64,000 nt of DNA from Pseudoxanthomonas sp. YR558 (GTDB lineage: Bacteria > Pseudomonadota > Gammaproteobacteria > Xanthomonadales > Xanthomonadaceae). Shown one piece after another: positions 30,556-41,014 of the stretch; positions within the stretch are counted from its first letter, which is position 1; each line of letters begins with the position of its first letter. A program made the translations under genes and the position numbers. The notes beneath the pieces were generated by a model, which worked only from the letters and a program-made list of their open reading frames with translations, ran no database searches and had not been told where the DNA came from. Location of the stretch: the NCBI RefSeq assembly GCF_900116385.1, contig NZ_FPCI01000001.1:2434679-2498678 (forward strand), given 5' to 3'.

Positions 30556-30930
30556 TTAGCGGGCGCCGCTCAGATCGCCATAGCTCTGGAACAGCGGGGC
30601 TTGGCGGAAGAACGCGACCGTGTCATACGGGAGGTTGGCCTGCTCCGTGGGGGCCGCCGTGTAGACCGCCTCGACGCGCGGATTGGCGCGATGGGCGATA
30701 CGCTGGTTTGCCTGGCGCTGCCAGCGGGCCAGCAGGCGTTCACAACGCAGGGCGAGAGCTTCCGGATCCCGATGATCCGCGAAAGCCGTATCGGAGCACT
30801 GGCGTGCGAACTTCTGACCGGCTTCGGTCATGGTGCCTGGGACGGTCAGCGTCCGGGCGTCCGGCTGGGCGAGTACCGGAGTGGAAAACAGGAGGGCGGA
30901 GAACACGACGGATAGTGAAATCAGTTTCAT
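30556..30930 (-). CDS. Small secreted protein (paralog A)
   Basis: A 124-residue protein with a signal peptide (MKLISLSVVFSALLFSTPVLA, cleavage near residue 21). The mature part has two cysteines and the pattern VPGTMTEAGQKF-ARQCSDTAFADHRDPEALALRCERLLARW, which recurs in the adjacent gene (31038-31364). The C-terminal half is unrelated to the paralog. No known family recognised; the conserved block is probably a small helical disulfide-linked periplasmic domain. Confidence 0.65.
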   Translation of the reverse strand: MKLISLSVVFSALLFSTPVLAQPDARTLTVPGTMTEAGQKFARQCSDTAFADHRDPEALALRCERLLARWQRQANQRIAHRANPRVEAVYTAAPTEQANLPYDTVAFFRQAPLFQSYGDLSGAR

Positions 30931-31037
30931 GGAGGCTCCTGGATGAATGGATGCAAACGCTGCTTGCGGGGCGAGCGTTCCAATCAGATACGACGAAGGG
31001 GCACGAAGTGTCGCGGCCCCCTGAGTCAGAACGAGCG

Positions 31038-31364
31038 CTACCGCGCCGCTGCGTTAGGCGGTGGCGGATAGATCGCAATGCCTCGGGGGGCGCCAAACTG
31101 CACTTTGCCGGCAGAGGGCTGCTGCGAGCGACCCGCTGCTTCCACACGCCATTGGGCAAGCAGGCGGGCACAGCGCTCGGCACGATGGCGGGGATCGGCT
31201 GCCTCGGCGAAGGCCCTGTCGTCGCACTTTGCCAGGAAGGTCTTGCCGGACGAGGTGAGCGTGCCCGGCAACTCCAGGACCGGTGCCGTGTTTCCTGCAG
31301 CGTGTGCGGAGGCCGCGCTGAGCGCGGTGGCGAGGGCTACTGCAACAAGCGACATCGACTTCAT
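31038..31364 (-). CDS. Small secreted protein (paralog B)
   Basis: A 108-residue protein with a signal peptide ending at SAHA (about residue 22). It shares with the neighbouring gene the block LPGTLTSSGKTFLAKCDDRAFAEAADPRHRAERCARLLAQW, including both cysteines. The tail is short and proline-rich (AIYPPPPNAAAR). It lies 107 bases from the paralog in the same orientation, so the pair probably arose by tandem duplication. Confidence 0.65.
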   Translation of the reverse strand: MKSMSLVAVALATALSAASAHAAGNTAPVLELPGTLTSSGKTFLAKCDDRAFAEAADPRHRAERCARLLAQWRVEAAGRSQQPSAGKVQFGAPRGIAIYPPPPNAAAR

Positions 31365-31437
31365 CGAGCGTCTCCTTGTGGTAGGTCACTCGCTCAACGT
31401 ACTCCGCATTACGGCGCGGAGCAATCGAGCCGCGCTG

Positions 31438-32340
31438 TCAGTCCGCCTTGCTGAGCTTCAGTGCGTGCTCGAGCACCAGGAACAGCCGCTTCAGCTCGCC
31501 CGCCATCAACGCGAAGCGCGCATCGAGCTCGGCGCGCAGGTCGTCGTGCTCGGTGTTCTCCAACTGGTCGACCGCGCCATCGAGGAACTTCAGCTTGCGC
31601 ACGATCAGGTCCTCGCCGAGGACGAACGACACGTGGTCGTCCAGCACCAGCGCGAGCTTGGTGACCTGTTTGCCGGCTTCCAGGTGCTTGGCGATCTCGT
31701 CGCTCTGGAGTTCCTGGTTCTGGCACTTCACCACCGCGCCGCCTTCCATCGCGTCCTTGAGCTCGCATTCCTCGCCCAGCGACAGACCTTCCGGCAGCGG
31801 TTCGCCGGCGATCCAGCCGGTAAGCACGCTGCGCGGCGCGACTTCCGCGTTGAGGGGCAGGGCGGGGAAGCTGCCGAGCGCGCGACGCACTTCGGAGACC
31901 ACGTTCTCGCCGGTCTTGCGCGAAGATGCGTCGACGGCGATGAAGCCGTGCTCCAGGTCGATCAGCGCGTCGGTGCGCGAGGGTTTCACGAACGCCCGCG
32001 GCAACAGTTCGTGCAGCAGGTCGTCCTTCAGGCGCTTGCGGGTCTTGCCGCCCGGCTTGCGCCCTTCTTTCTCTTCGATTTCCAGCAGCTTCTTCTGCAG
32101 CAGGTCGTTGACCACCGCGCCCGGAAGGATCTTGTCCTCGCCACCGACGCTCAACCAGATCGCGTCGTTGATGCGATGGGACAGCGCTTCTTCGCCACGG
32201 CCGAACGGCGAGATGAACCCGCGCGAAGACAGCTCGAGCGGGCCGACGGGCTTGAGCGCGGCTTCGGGGAGTAGTTCGTCGAGCTGGGAGAAATCGAGGG
32301 AGGTCGGGAAGCGGAACAACGTGAGATTGCGAAAGAACAT
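31438..32340 (-). CDS. rdgC: Recombination-associated protein RdgC
   Basis: A 300-residue protein with the diagnostic N-terminus MFFRNLTLFRFP, the WLSVGGEDKILPG segment and central LLHELLPRAFVKPSRTDALID. RdgC forms a dimeric ring around double-stranded DNA and limits RecA loading. Length equals the family's (E. coli: 303). It stands alone between the small secreted proteins and ttcA. Confidence 0.95.
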   Translation of the reverse strand: MFFRNLTLFRFPTSLDFSQLDELLPEAALKPVGPLELSSRGFISPFGRGEEALSHRINDAIWLSVGGEDKILPGAVVNDLLQKKLLEIEEKEGRKPGGKTRKRLKDDLLHELLPRAFVKPSRTDALIDLEHGFIAVDASSRKTGENVVSEVRRALGSFPALPLNAEVAPRSVLTGWIAGEPLPEGLSLGEECELKDAMEGGAVVKCQNQELQSDEIAKHLEAGKQVTKLALVLDDHVSFVLGEDLIVRKLKFLDGAVDQLENTEHDDLRAELDARFALMAGELKRLFLVLEHALKLSKAD

Positions 32341-32405
32341 CGACTATCCAGGAAGGAGAAAGATCACTCCGCCCGCCGAGATGCGGGTGGATCGGAACGG
32401 ATGGG

Positions 32406-33317
<912 letters not shown>

Positions 33318-33375
33318 GGCGTCATTGTACCGGGGCGCGGTGACGGCCTCGGCGCGGGCGGTGTACGCTCGCCGG

Positions 33376-33582
33376 GTGGACGCCAGCAACCCCTCCGACA
33401 TCGCCCATAAGATCGCCGAACTCCGCGTGGAGCACCGGGACCTCGACGACGCCATCGCGCGCCTGGTCGACGATACCGAGTCCGACGAGGTGGCCATCAA
33501 GCGACTCAAGAAGCGCAAGCTCTGGCTCAAGGACTGCATCGCGCGGCTCGAAAGCGCGCTGATCCCGGACGAGCCCGCCTGA
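33376..33582 (+). CDS. DUF465/YdcH-family small coiled-coil protein
   Basis: A 68-residue protein, probably from the GTG at 33376. It matches the YdcH/DUF465 pattern: an [18 protein letters not shown] helix and an [20 protein letters not shown] helix, a small antiparallel coiled coil. Function unknown in the family. It is divergent from ttcA with 58 bases between the starts. Confidence 0.8.
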   Translation: MDASNPSDIAHKIAELRVEHRDLDDAIARLVDDTESDEVAIKRLKKRKLWLKDCIARLESALIPDEPA

Positions 33583-33737
33583 CCCTGCAAGCGGCCCCAT
33601 CGCTGGCCGAATCTGACGTGGCGCGTCACCCGAAGACGGTCCGATGCCCGCCTCTCCGGCGCCCCACTCGCGCCAAGTGACTGAAAAGCCGGACGCGACC
33701 GCCGTTGCGCCGCTGCCGAGGCGCGTTGCCGCATAGT

Positions 33738-33753
33738 TGGCCCGATGCTTGCT
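33738..33753 (+). promoter_or_regulatory. Candidate sigma-54 promoter
   Basis: TGGCCCGATGCTTGCT matches the sigma-54 (-24/-12) consensus TGGCACG-N4-TTGCT with one mismatch; GG and GC are separated by exactly 10 bases as required. It sits 115 bases before the ATG of the FeeM-like gene, in the 285-base gene-free gap. Predicted transcript start near 33764. No enhancer-binding protein site was identified. Confidence 0.55.
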
Positions 33754-33867
33754 TCAGTCATGGATGTGGGGGTTTTCCCTACGACCACGACCGTATGCCG
33801 TCCTGCCGGCGCCACGGTTCCCAACGACGAGCCATGCGCGCCCCACGCGCCGTGGCGAGGGAGCGGC

Positions 33868-34587
33868 ATGGAGCAGGACAAACCTTTCAGTCACCGCGTG
33901 GATCCGCGCCTGCGCGACACGCTGGCGGTGGCCGGCTCCGCGGAGGAAGCGACGGCGGGACTGGGCCTGCGGGTGCGGCGCATTCCGCCGGGTGACCCAT
34001 TGGGCGATGTCCCGCGCCTGCGTCGCGAGGTGTACTTCCACGAACAAGGCCAGGCCGGCGACCGTAGCAAGCGCGTCACCGACGGGCTCGACATCTGCGG
34101 TACGACGTTGTCGGTGGAGAAGGGCGCGCATGCCATCGCTACCCTGCGACTGCACGACTTCTCGCCGCTCGCCGTCCAGGTGGAGTACGGCAGCCTGTTC
34201 CAGATCGACGCGTTTGCACGGACCTGGCCGCTGGCGCAGGTCGCCGTCGGCACGCGCTTCGCCGTGCAGGCCGACCAGCGCAGCAAGGCGGTGGTGGACC
34301 GGTTGATGGAGGACGCCTACCGATGGGCGCAGGAGGCGCGCATCCAGTTCTGCCTGCTGGCCTGCGAGCCGTTCCTGCATGACGTGTTCGAGCACTACGG
34401 ATTCCGCGAATACCTGCCGCCGGCGATCCTCCCGGGCGGCGTGGACCTGCTGCGCATGGTGCTGGTGCTGGACGACGAACCGCACCTGTCCGAGTGCGGC
34501 TCGCCCCTGCATCGTCTGGTCCGGGACCCCGCGCGCGCGCTGCCCGCGAAGGCGTGGCTCGCGCGCAGTTTCAACCTCGGCGACTGA
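33868..34587 (+). CDS. GNAT-fold acyltransferase, FeeM/N-acyl amino acid synthase-like
   Basis: A 239-residue protein. The segment [15 protein letters not shown], then [29 protein letters not shown] and [17 protein letters not shown], fits the FeeM/LuxI-like GNAT subgroup that joins acyl chains to amino acids (also seen as 'PEP-CTERM-associated acyltransferase'). The ATG at 33868 follows GGCGAGGGAGCGGC; earlier in-frame ATGs lie within or beside the candidate sigma-54 element. Neighbours (DUF465, plsB) give no pathway. Acyl donor and acceptor unknown. Confidence 0.65.
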   Translation: MEQDKPFSHRVDPRLRDTLAVAGSAEEATAGLGLRVRRIPPGDPLGDVPRLRREVYFHEQGQAGDRSKRVTDGLDICGTTLSVEKGAHAIATLRLHDFSPLAVQVEYGSLFQIDAFARTWPLAQVAVGTRFAVQADQRSKAVVDRLMEDAYRWAQEARIQFCLLACEPFLHDVFEHYGFREYLPPAILPGGVDLLRMVLVLDDEPHLSECGSPLHRLVRDPARALPAKAWLARSFNLGD

Positions 34588-34593
34588 GGGGCT

Positions 34594-37257
34594 TCAGTCC
34601 TGCGTGGGCGCCGGTTCGGCCGGACGCGCGGCCTCGGGGCTGACCTTCTCGATGGTGTGGCGCAGTTCGCGGCCCAGGATCGCCTTGGCGTCGCGCGCCC
34701 AGGCATCCAGGCGTTCGTCGAACAGCAGCTTGCTGTTCTCGTCCGGCCACACCAGCTTCAGCTCGCGCAGTTTCTGGATGAAGCTGCGGAACAGGCTCTT
34801 GTCGAAGAATTCGGGCGCCGCCGGTGCGTACAGCAGGCTGAGGCGTTGCGCCGCCTGCTGGCACAGGCTCTCCAGTTCGGCTGCGCCCAGCGTGCCCGGA
34901 CCGTTCTTCACCAGCACCGAGATGGCGATGTAGTAGCGCTCGAACGCCTGCTGCAGCGAATGCCCGATCGCACGCAGGCGGAACACCTCGTCGGTCTGGC
35001 CGGCGCTACGGGCGAGGATGCCGCCATCGTCCTCGTTGACTTGTTGCAACAGCCCCTCGCGGATGAACACCTCGATCGTGCGCTCCATGCGCTCGGCGAA
35101 TTCGTCCTCCGTCCACGGCAGGAACAGTTCCTCCTGCAGGAACGGATACAGCGTGCGGCCCAGGCGGAGCACGCCGGCGCGGCTCATGCGACGGTTGTTC
35201 TGGAAGCAGCACGCGATCCACGATGACGCCGTGAACAGGTGGATCACGTTGTTGCGGTAATAGCTGAGCAGCACGGCGGTGTCGCCGTCCACGCTCAACA
35301 CGTCGCCCAGCGGATGCTTGATCCGCTGCAGCATGTTGATTTCCTCGGCGTGCGCGATGATCCGTTCCGGCGAGTGCGGCGTAACGGTCACGCGATCCGA
35401 GTAGGGCAGTTCGGCCAGCAACGTCTTCGACAGTTCGATCTGCGCGATCAGGTCGGTCTCGCCCATCGCATGCTTCGGCGTGGACAGCAGCGCCAGCGCG
35501 AGCAGGTTGATGGGGTTCACGTCCGCGGCGCGGTTGATGTTGACGTGGATCTGCTGGGCCAGGGCATCGACGGTGTCGGACAGCCAGGCCGGCTTCTCTT
35601 CTTCGCCGACCGGTTGCCCGTCCCACGCCGGCGCGTGCGTGGCGAGCGCGTCGTTGAGCAGGATCGGCTCGCCGAAGTTCACCACCACCTGGCCGTAGTT
35701 CTGCCGCAGCACCTTGGGGATGCCCCACAGCACGGCCCAGATGGATTCCTTTTCCTTCGGCCGGCCGCTCAACTCGTCCAGGTAGCTGGTGCCTTCCAAC
35801 AGCTTCTCGTAGCCGATGTAGACCGGCTGGAACAGCACCGGCTTACGCGGCTGGCGCAGGAAGGCGCGCACCGTCATCGAGATCATCCCGCCCTTCGGCG
35901 CCAGCAGGCGGCCGGTGCGCGAGCGTCCGCCTTCGATGAAGTACTCCAGCGAGTAGCCGCCTGAAACGAGCTGCGCGACGTACTCGGTGAATACCGCCGA
36001 ATACAGCGGGTTGCCACGGAAGCTGCGGCGCATGAAGAACGCGCCGCCCTTGCGCAGCAGCGTGCCCACCACCGGCAGGTTGAGGTTGATGCCGGCCGCG
36101 ATGTGCGGCGGCACGATGCCGCGTTCGTACAGCAGGTACGACAGCAGCAGGTAGTCCATGTGGCTGCGGTGGCAGGGCACGTAGACCACTTCATGGCCGG
36201 GCGCAGCCTGCTTGAACTTGTCCAGGTGGTGGACCAGCACGCCGTCGTAGATCTGGTTCCAGACGTGGCTCAGCAGGAAGCTGGCCGAGCGCACCACCGG
36301 ATTGGAATAGTCGGCGGCGATTTCCCACGCGTACGCGTGCGCCTTCTTCCACGCGTCCTCGGGCTTGGACTTGTCGCGCTTGGCCTGTTCGGCGATGGCT
36401 TCCTTCACCGGATCGGACGCGAGCACCTGATCCACCAGCAGGCGGCGGGTGGACAGGTCGGGGCCGATGATGGCTTCGCGGATGCGGTGGAAGTGCGTGC
36501 GCAGGACGCGCGACAGCTTGCGCACCGTGCGTTCGGGTTCCAGGCCTTCATCCACCGTGCCCCGCAACGACACCGGCGGCGCGAAACGCACGATGGTGCC
36601 GCGGCCGTTGAGCAGGATCGCCAGCAGGCGGCGGAAGCGGCCGACGATGGCCCAGTTCTCCGAGAACAACACCGAGAACCAGCCGCTCTGCTTGTCCGGC
36701 GCGCGGCCGACGAAGATCGAGACCGGCACCAGCTGCACGTCCAGTCCCGGGTTGGCGCGATGCGCCTGCAGGAGCTTGGCGAGCGAGCCCGAATGGGTCT
36801 TGGCGCTGACCTGGTCGGGGATCAACGTACTGGCGTTGCGGCGCGACAGCGCCACGTAGGCACGCTTGCGACCCAGCGGATTGCCGGGGACCGGTAGCGG
36901 CAGCAGCGGCGAGGGCAGGCCGGCGTCGCGACAGGCCCGGTCGAGGATCAGGGCGTTGGAAAGACCGTAGTCCTCCAGTACGTAGCAGATCGGGCGCGTG
37001 TCCAGCAGGTCGCCGGGCGTCGCCGGTTCGATCGACAGCGCCAGCCAGGGATCGGCCAGGCGGCTCAGCAGTCGTGCCCACAGCGGGCGCTTGGCCTGGC
37101 GTGTCGGCGCCGGCGGTGTCATCGGCGCGCCGGCTGTCAGCGGTGCATCGCCATCGGCATGGGTTCCGGAGCCAGGCGCGGCATCGGCCGCCGGCTTCTT
37201 GTCCAGGGGCGTCGGCGCCGAGGCGTCCGGGAACGGCAGGGGATTCTGTTCAGGCAT
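34594..37257 (-). CDS. plsB: Glycerol-3-phosphate 1-O-acyltransferase PlsB
   Basis: An 887-residue membrane-associated enzyme for the first step of phospholipid synthesis (acyl transfer to glycerol-3-phosphate). The HX4D motif is at VPCHRSHMDYLLLSY (His363, Asp368), followed by LRKGGAFFMRRSF, YFIEGGRSRTGR and PVYIGYEK, blocks I-IV of the family. The N-terminal ~50 residues are low-complexity and variable. An alternative ATG 9 bases upstream is possible. Convergent with the acyltransferase-like gene by 6 bases. Confidence 0.95.
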   Translation of the reverse strand: MPEQNPLPFPDASAPTPLDKKPAADAAPGSGTHADGDAPLTAGAPMTPPAPTRQAKRPLWARLLSRLADPWLALSIEPATPGDLLDTRPICYVLEDYGLSNALILDRACRDAGLPSPLLPLPVPGNPLGRKRAYVALSRRNASTLIPDQVSAKTHSGSLAKLLQAHRANPGLDVQLVPVSIFVGRAPDKQSGWFSVLFSENWAIVGRFRRLLAILLNGRGTIVRFAPPVSLRGTVDEGLEPERTVRKLSRVLRTHFHRIREAIIGPDLSTRRLLVDQVLASDPVKEAIAEQAKRDKSKPEDAWKKAHAYAWEIAADYSNPVVRSASFLLSHVWNQIYDGVLVHHLDKFKQAAPGHEVVYVPCHRSHMDYLLLSYLLYERGIVPPHIAAGINLNLPVVGTLLRKGGAFFMRRSFRGNPLYSAVFTEYVAQLVSGGYSLEYFIEGGRSRTGRLLAPKGGMISMTVRAFLRQPRKPVLFQPVYIGYEKLLEGTSYLDELSGRPKEKESIWAVLWGIPKVLRQNYGQVVVNFGEPILLNDALATHAPAWDGQPVGEEEKPAWLSDTVDALAQQIHVNINRAADVNPINLLALALLSTPKHAMGETDLIAQIELSKTLLAELPYSDRVTVTPHSPERIIAHAEEINMLQRIKHPLGDVLSVDGDTAVLLSYYRNNVIHLFTASSWIACCFQNNRRMSRAGVLRLGRTLYPFLQEELFLPWTEDEFAERMERTIEVFIREGLLQQVNEDDGGILARSAGQTDEVFRLRAIGHSLQQAFERYYIAISVLVKNGPGTLGAAELESLCQQAAQRLSLLYAPAAPEFFDKSLFRSFIQKLRELKLVWPDENSKLLFDERLDAWARDAKAILGRELRHTIEKVSPEAARPAEPAPTQD

Positions 37258-37413
37258 CGGCCGCATTATGGCGCACGCCCATGGGCGGCTGGAAAGCGGT
37301 TACAGGTGCCAACGGGCGCCGATCATCTGCTGGCGATCCTCACCCGCATGTCGGGCCGCCCCTGCAAGCTATTGATATTAAAGGAGTGAGTGGCTCGGCG
37401 CCCCTGCGGACGC

Positions 37414-38364
37414 TCATCTTGTCGATGTGTTGCCGTTCTCGGCGGGCTCGGGCGGGGTCACGGGTGGGGACGCCTCGGGTGCTGCGTCGGCCTGGACGGC
37501 CGCCAGTGCATCTTCGGCATGCCGCAGGTAGTCGGTCAGGTACCAGTGCTTCCCCCGGCGCTCCAGGCTGACCACGGTGTCGATCTCCCGCTCGCCAAGC
37601 GGGTAGTGGATGCGGACCGTCGCAGTGTCGCCCTGTTGCTGGACCAGGCCGGTGCGCAGGTCGGCGAAGGTGGTGTCCAGCGGCAGCCCGTAGCGGGCGA
37701 AGGTCGCCTTGGTCTCGATGAAGAGCGGTGTCAGCCGCTGCAGGCTGCCCTGCATGCCGGCTTTGGAGAGGGCCTCGTTTGACGCCAGGCCGCTGCGCCG
37801 GGCCGCCGGGGCGAGCTTCGTCAGCGTCGCACGGGCCAACGCGGGATCGCCCAACGGCGCCTGCTGCGCCCAGTCGCTGAGGGCAGCGATGACCTGCGCG
37901 TAGTGATCGCGCTCTTCCTGGGTGTAGTCGCCCTCGTTCTTCACGTACTGGACGCCGAACAGGCCCAGCGTGCGCGCGGCTTCGCGCAGATCACGGTCCT
38001 GGCGCGCGAACTGACGGTCGAAGCTGCGTTGCAGAGTGCGTTCGGCGTCCTTCGCCGACAGCGCGGCCAGCGTCGGCACCAGCTTGTCCTCCAGCGGTAG
38101 TTCGCTGAGCGGCCACCGGGCCTCGCCCCGGCGCCAGGCCGTCTCCAGCCGGGCGTGCATGTCCGGCGGCACGGCATCGCGGGCGAAGGCGACCAGGTCG
38201 TTGCGCTGCAGGTGCGAGGCGAGTTGGCGCACGGCGGCCGCGGGCTCGCTGGCGGCGCCGGCGAGCTCATCGGGTTCGCGTTTCTTGCAGCCGGCCAGCA
38301 GGACGAGCGACAGCCCGAGGGCTGCCAGCACGCGCAGGACGGACGCGGACGGCTTCGGCTTCAT
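37414..38364 (-). CDS. Predicted lipoprotein of unknown function
   Basis: A 316-residue protein with a lipobox (VLLAGC, Cys26) after a hydrophobic signal segment. The mature part is charged and helix-rich, with a C-terminal domain showing DTATVRIHYPLGEREIDTVVSLERRGKHWYLTDYL that resembles a DUF4878/SnoaL-like beta-sheet. Proline-rich tail. The ATG at 38364 begins the signal peptide; upstream frame rejected because it crosses a terminator. No family confidently recognised. Confidence 0.65.
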   Translation of the reverse strand: MKPKPSASVLRVLAALGLSLVLLAGCKKREPDELAGAASEPAAAVRQLASHLQRNDLVAFARDAVPPDMHARLETAWRRGEARWPLSELPLEDKLVPTLAALSAKDAERTLQRSFDRQFARQDRDLREAARTLGLFGVQYVKNEGDYTQEERDHYAQVIAALSDWAQQAPLGDPALARATLTKLAPAARRSGLASNEALSKAGMQGSLQRLTPLFIETKATFARYGLPLDTTFADLRTGLVQQQGDTATVRIHYPLGEREIDTVVSLERRGKHWYLTDYLRHAEDALAAVQADAAPEASPPVTPPEPAENGNTSTR

Positions 38365-38450
38365 GCAGTGACTCCCCAGTCGCCCCGCATCTTCGCGGGC
38401 GGCGCCGGGAGCGGCAAGCATGGCCGTCGCAAGTCGGCGGTCGTCGGGCA

Positions 38451-38492
38451 ATAAAAAAGGGGACCCGGTGTCTTGCGACGCCGCGGGTCCCC
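38451..38492 (-). terminator. Rho-independent terminator downstream of pyrF
   Basis: On the minus strand GGGGACCC pairs with GGGTCCCC (stems at 38459-38466 and 38485-38492) and is followed by TTTTTTATT. It separates pyrF from the downstream lipoprotein gene. Two further small stem-loops lie between it and pyrF: an AT-rich AATAACTT/AAGTTATT stem at 38597-38617 and TCCGGCC-CGAA-GGCCGGA at 38536-38553. Confidence 0.8.
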
Positions 38493-38621
38493 TGAAATCC
38501 GGCCGAAACCGGAGGACGAAGTGTTGTGGCACATCTCCGGCCCGAAGGCCGGATGCGCACAGCCTACCTGCGCCCGAATGCTAAGGCAATACCTGAAATA
38601 ACTTTGTATAAGTTATTGATT

Positions 38622-39344
38622 TTAATTGATAGCGCCTGCGATCTCGGTCTGGATCGCCTCGGCCGCGGCCTTCGGATCGGCCGCCTTGCTGATCGGCCGG
38701 CCCACCACGATGGCGTCGGCGCCCAGCGCGAAGGCCTCGGCCACGCCCACCGTGCGCTTCTGGTCGTCGCCCACTGGGCCGCCCGGGCGGATGCCGGGAC
38801 AGACGATGGAGAAGCCCGTGCCCGTGGCGGCGCGGATCATGCCGGCCTCCTGGCCTGAGCAGATAACGCCGTCGATCCCCGCAGCCTGTGCGGCAAGCGC
38901 GCGTTGAACGACGATGTCGGCCGGTTCGCCGCCATTGATGCCCATGGCGCGCAGATCGCCGCCATCCATCGAGGTCAGCACGGTCACCGCGAGCAGGCGC
39001 AGGTCGCCCTCGCGCGCGGTGGCGGCCGCTTCCATCATCCCCGCATGCCAGCCGTGGATGGTCGCGTAGGTCACCGGCCAACGAGACAGCCCGCGGATCA
39101 CCCCGGCCACGGTGGCGGGAATGTCGAAGAACTTCAGGTCGACGAACACCCGCTTGTCGCGGCGGGCGAGCTCGTCCAGCACGGTGAAGTAGTCGCCGCT
39201 GGCGAGCAGCTCCATGCCGATCTTGTAGAACTGCACGGCGTCGCCCAGCCGGTCGACCCACGCCAGCGCGTCGGCACCGGACGGCGCGTCCAGCGCGAAG
39301 ATCAGGCGCTCGCGCGCTGTCAGGGCGACCGGGTGCCGGCTCAC
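38622..39344 (-). CDS. pyrF: Orotidine 5'-phosphate decarboxylase
   Basis: A 240-residue enzyme converting OMP to UMP, last step of pyrimidine synthesis. The active-site signature [14 protein letters not shown] and [13 protein letters not shown] are present. Start: GTG at 39344, which overlaps the stop of the upstream acid phosphatase (GTGA), so the genes are coupled. Longer in-frame frame upstream rejected because the conserved domain begins right after this GTG. Confidence 0.96.
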   Translation of the reverse strand: MSRHPVALTARERLIFALDAPSGADALAWVDRLGDAVQFYKIGMELLASGDYFTVLDELARRDKRVFVDLKFFDIPATVAGVIRGLSRWPVTYATIHGWHAGMMEAAATAREGDLRLLAVTVLTSMDGGDLRAMGINGGEPADIVVQRALAAQAAGIDGVICSGQEAGMIRAATGTGFSIVCPGIRPGGPVGDDQKRTVGVAEAFALGADAIVVGRPISKAADPKAAAEAIQTEIAGAIN

Positions 39345-40246
39345 GGTGCGTAGTCCAGCGCGTCGCGCTTGGCCTGGGTGCGTGCGGCGGCCGGCTGGTC
39401 CCAGGCGTTGTTGAACAGCGCGGGTTCCCACGAACCGTAGGTCGGGTTGGGCAGCATCCACCAGCGCTCGCCGAACCAGTCGTCGTATTCGTCGAACAGC
39501 GCCTGGCGTCCGTCACGCGTGTTGGCTTCCACCTGGACGAAGTCGCCGATCTGGTCGCCGAACTGCATCAGCACGCGGTACTGCTGCCCTGCCAGGCGGC
39601 GGCGGCAGTTCTTCTCGGAGCCGTTCTGCTCGCAGCCGTCCAGCACCGTGCCCAAGCCGAGGAACACGCTCTCGTCCGCCACCGGCAGGCCGGCTTCGCG
39701 CAGGTTGGCCAGCGTCGCTTCCTTCAGGTGCACGGCGCGGTTGGAGATGTACAGGATGGTGACGCCCTTCGCAGCGGCGGCCTTGGCGAAATCCACCACG
39801 CCCGGCAGCGGCTTGGCCTTCTTCTCGGCCACCCACTGGTCCCAGCTGATTTCGTCGTATTCCTTGCCATCGCGGATCAGGCGCGCCTGGTAAGGCGAGT
39901 TGTCCAGTACGGTTTCGTCGACATCCATCACCACCGCGGGCTTCAGGCCCGTGGCGGCGTTGCCGCGTTCGGCGGGGACCAGCGCGTCCCAGTTCTTTTC
40001 CTTCAGCGCCACGTCGAGGTGGTCGGCGGCGGCACGGAAGGTCTGGGTGGTGATCGCGCGGTACTCGACCGACGTCTGCACCCACGCCACGGCATTGAGG
40101 TTGTCGTGCGTGCCGGTCGGCTTGGTGGCGGTCGGCGTCGCGGGCGCGGCGGCATCGGCCGGTGCGGCGGCGGGCTCGGTGCGCTTGCACGCGGACAGGG
40201 TCAGCAACGAAGCCGCCAGGCCGGCGGCGAGCAGGGAAACGCGCAT
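39341..40246 (-). CDS. 5'-nucleotidase, lipoprotein e(P4)-family acid phosphatase
   Basis: A 301-residue lipoprotein (lipobox LTLSAC, Cys20). The HAD-type motif [16 protein letters not shown] (Asp108, Asp110) identifies class C acid phosphatase / e(P4). Later motifs: [10 protein letters not shown] and [14 protein letters not shown] [10 protein letters not shown]. It should dephosphorylate nucleoside monophosphates or NMN in the outer envelope. It precedes pyrF and overlaps it by 4 bases. An upstream TTG is a possible but less likely start. Confidence 0.9.
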   Translation of the reverse strand: MRVSLLAAGLAASLLTLSACKRTEPAAAPADAAAPATPTATKPTGTHDNLNAVAWVQTSVEYRAITTQTFRAAADHLDVALKEKNWDALVPAERGNAATGLKPAVVMDVDETVLDNSPYQARLIRDGKEYDEISWDQWVAEKKAKPLPGVVDFAKAAAAKGVTILYISNRAVHLKEATLANLREAGLPVADESVFLGLGTVLDGCEQNGSEKNCRRRLAGQQYRVLMQFGDQIGDFVQVEANTRDGRQALFDEYDDWFGERWWMLPNPTYGSWEPALFNNAWDQPAAARTQAKRDALDYAP

Positions 40247-40361
40247 GGGAGATCCGGTCTTCAAAGTGCAGGAATTCTAGCCGACCGGTGTTACACGCGT
40301 CGTTCGGCGGCATGGCGTGCGCGGGTTATCCTGCCGGCCCCTGCCAGATGCCACCGCTCCC

Positions 40362-41012
40362 ATGGACGACACGACCATCGTGCTGAACGCCGCCGAGGCC
40401 CGCCTGCTGGGCTGCCTGATCGAGAAGGAAGCCACCACGCCGGAGACCTATCCGCTGACGATCAACGCCGCGCAGTCGGCCGCCAACCAGAAGACGGCGC
40501 GCGAGCCGGTGATGGCGCTGGACCCGGGCGCGGTGAACCACGCGCTGCGCCAGCTGGAGCAGAAGGGTTTGGCGAAGCAGGTGTTCTCCTCGCGCGCTGA
40601 GCGTTACGAGCACCGCACGGCGGCGTGCTTCGGCATTCCGCAACAGCAAGCGGTCTTGCTGGGACTGCTGCTGCTGCGCGGCGCGCAGACGGTGCATGAG
40701 TTGCTCGCGCGCAGCGAGCGCTTGTTCAAGTTCGCAGATGCCGATGACGTGCGCCATCACCTCGATCGCCTGATCCAGCGCGAGCCCGCGCTTGCCTTGC
40801 AGATCCCGCGTGGTCCCGGCCAGCGCGAGGACCGTTACGTACACCTGTTGAGCGGTCCCGTGGATGTGGCCGCCATCGCGGCGCGGCTGCCTGCCTCGCC
40901 GGGAGGCGAGCCGGTCAACGCGGAACTCGAAGCGCGCGTCGCCGCACTGGAAACCGAGATGGCCTTGCTGCGTGGGCAGGTGGAACAGTTGCTAAGCGAT
41001 CGTGTCGGCTGA
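40362..41012 (+). CDS. yceH: YceH-family DUF480 winged-helix protein
   Basis: A 216-residue cytoplasmic protein. [29 protein letters not shown] and the tandem winged-helix pattern ([36 protein letters not shown]) match YceH. The C-terminus carries a short coiled coil. Function not established. Next gene begins 2 bases downstream. Confidence 0.9.
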   Translation: MDDTTIVLNAAEARLLGCLIEKEATTPETYPLTINAAQSAANQKTAREPVMALDPGAVNHALRQLEQKGLAKQVFSSRAERYEHRTAACFGIPQQQAVLLGLLLLRGAQTVHELLARSERLFKFADADDVRHHLDRLIQREPALALQIPRGPGQREDRYVHLLSGPVDVAAIAARLPASPGGEPVNAELEARVAALETEMALLRGQVEQLLSDRVG

Positions 41013-41014
41013 GC

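Noticed and set aside
37266-37414. Possible small gene between plsB and the lipoprotein gene
   Set aside because: No frame with a ribosome-binding site or recognisable product.
38597-38617. AT-rich stem after pyrF as a stand-alone terminator
   Set aside because: No U-tract; the nearby GGGGACCC hairpin with TTTTTTATT is the better terminator.
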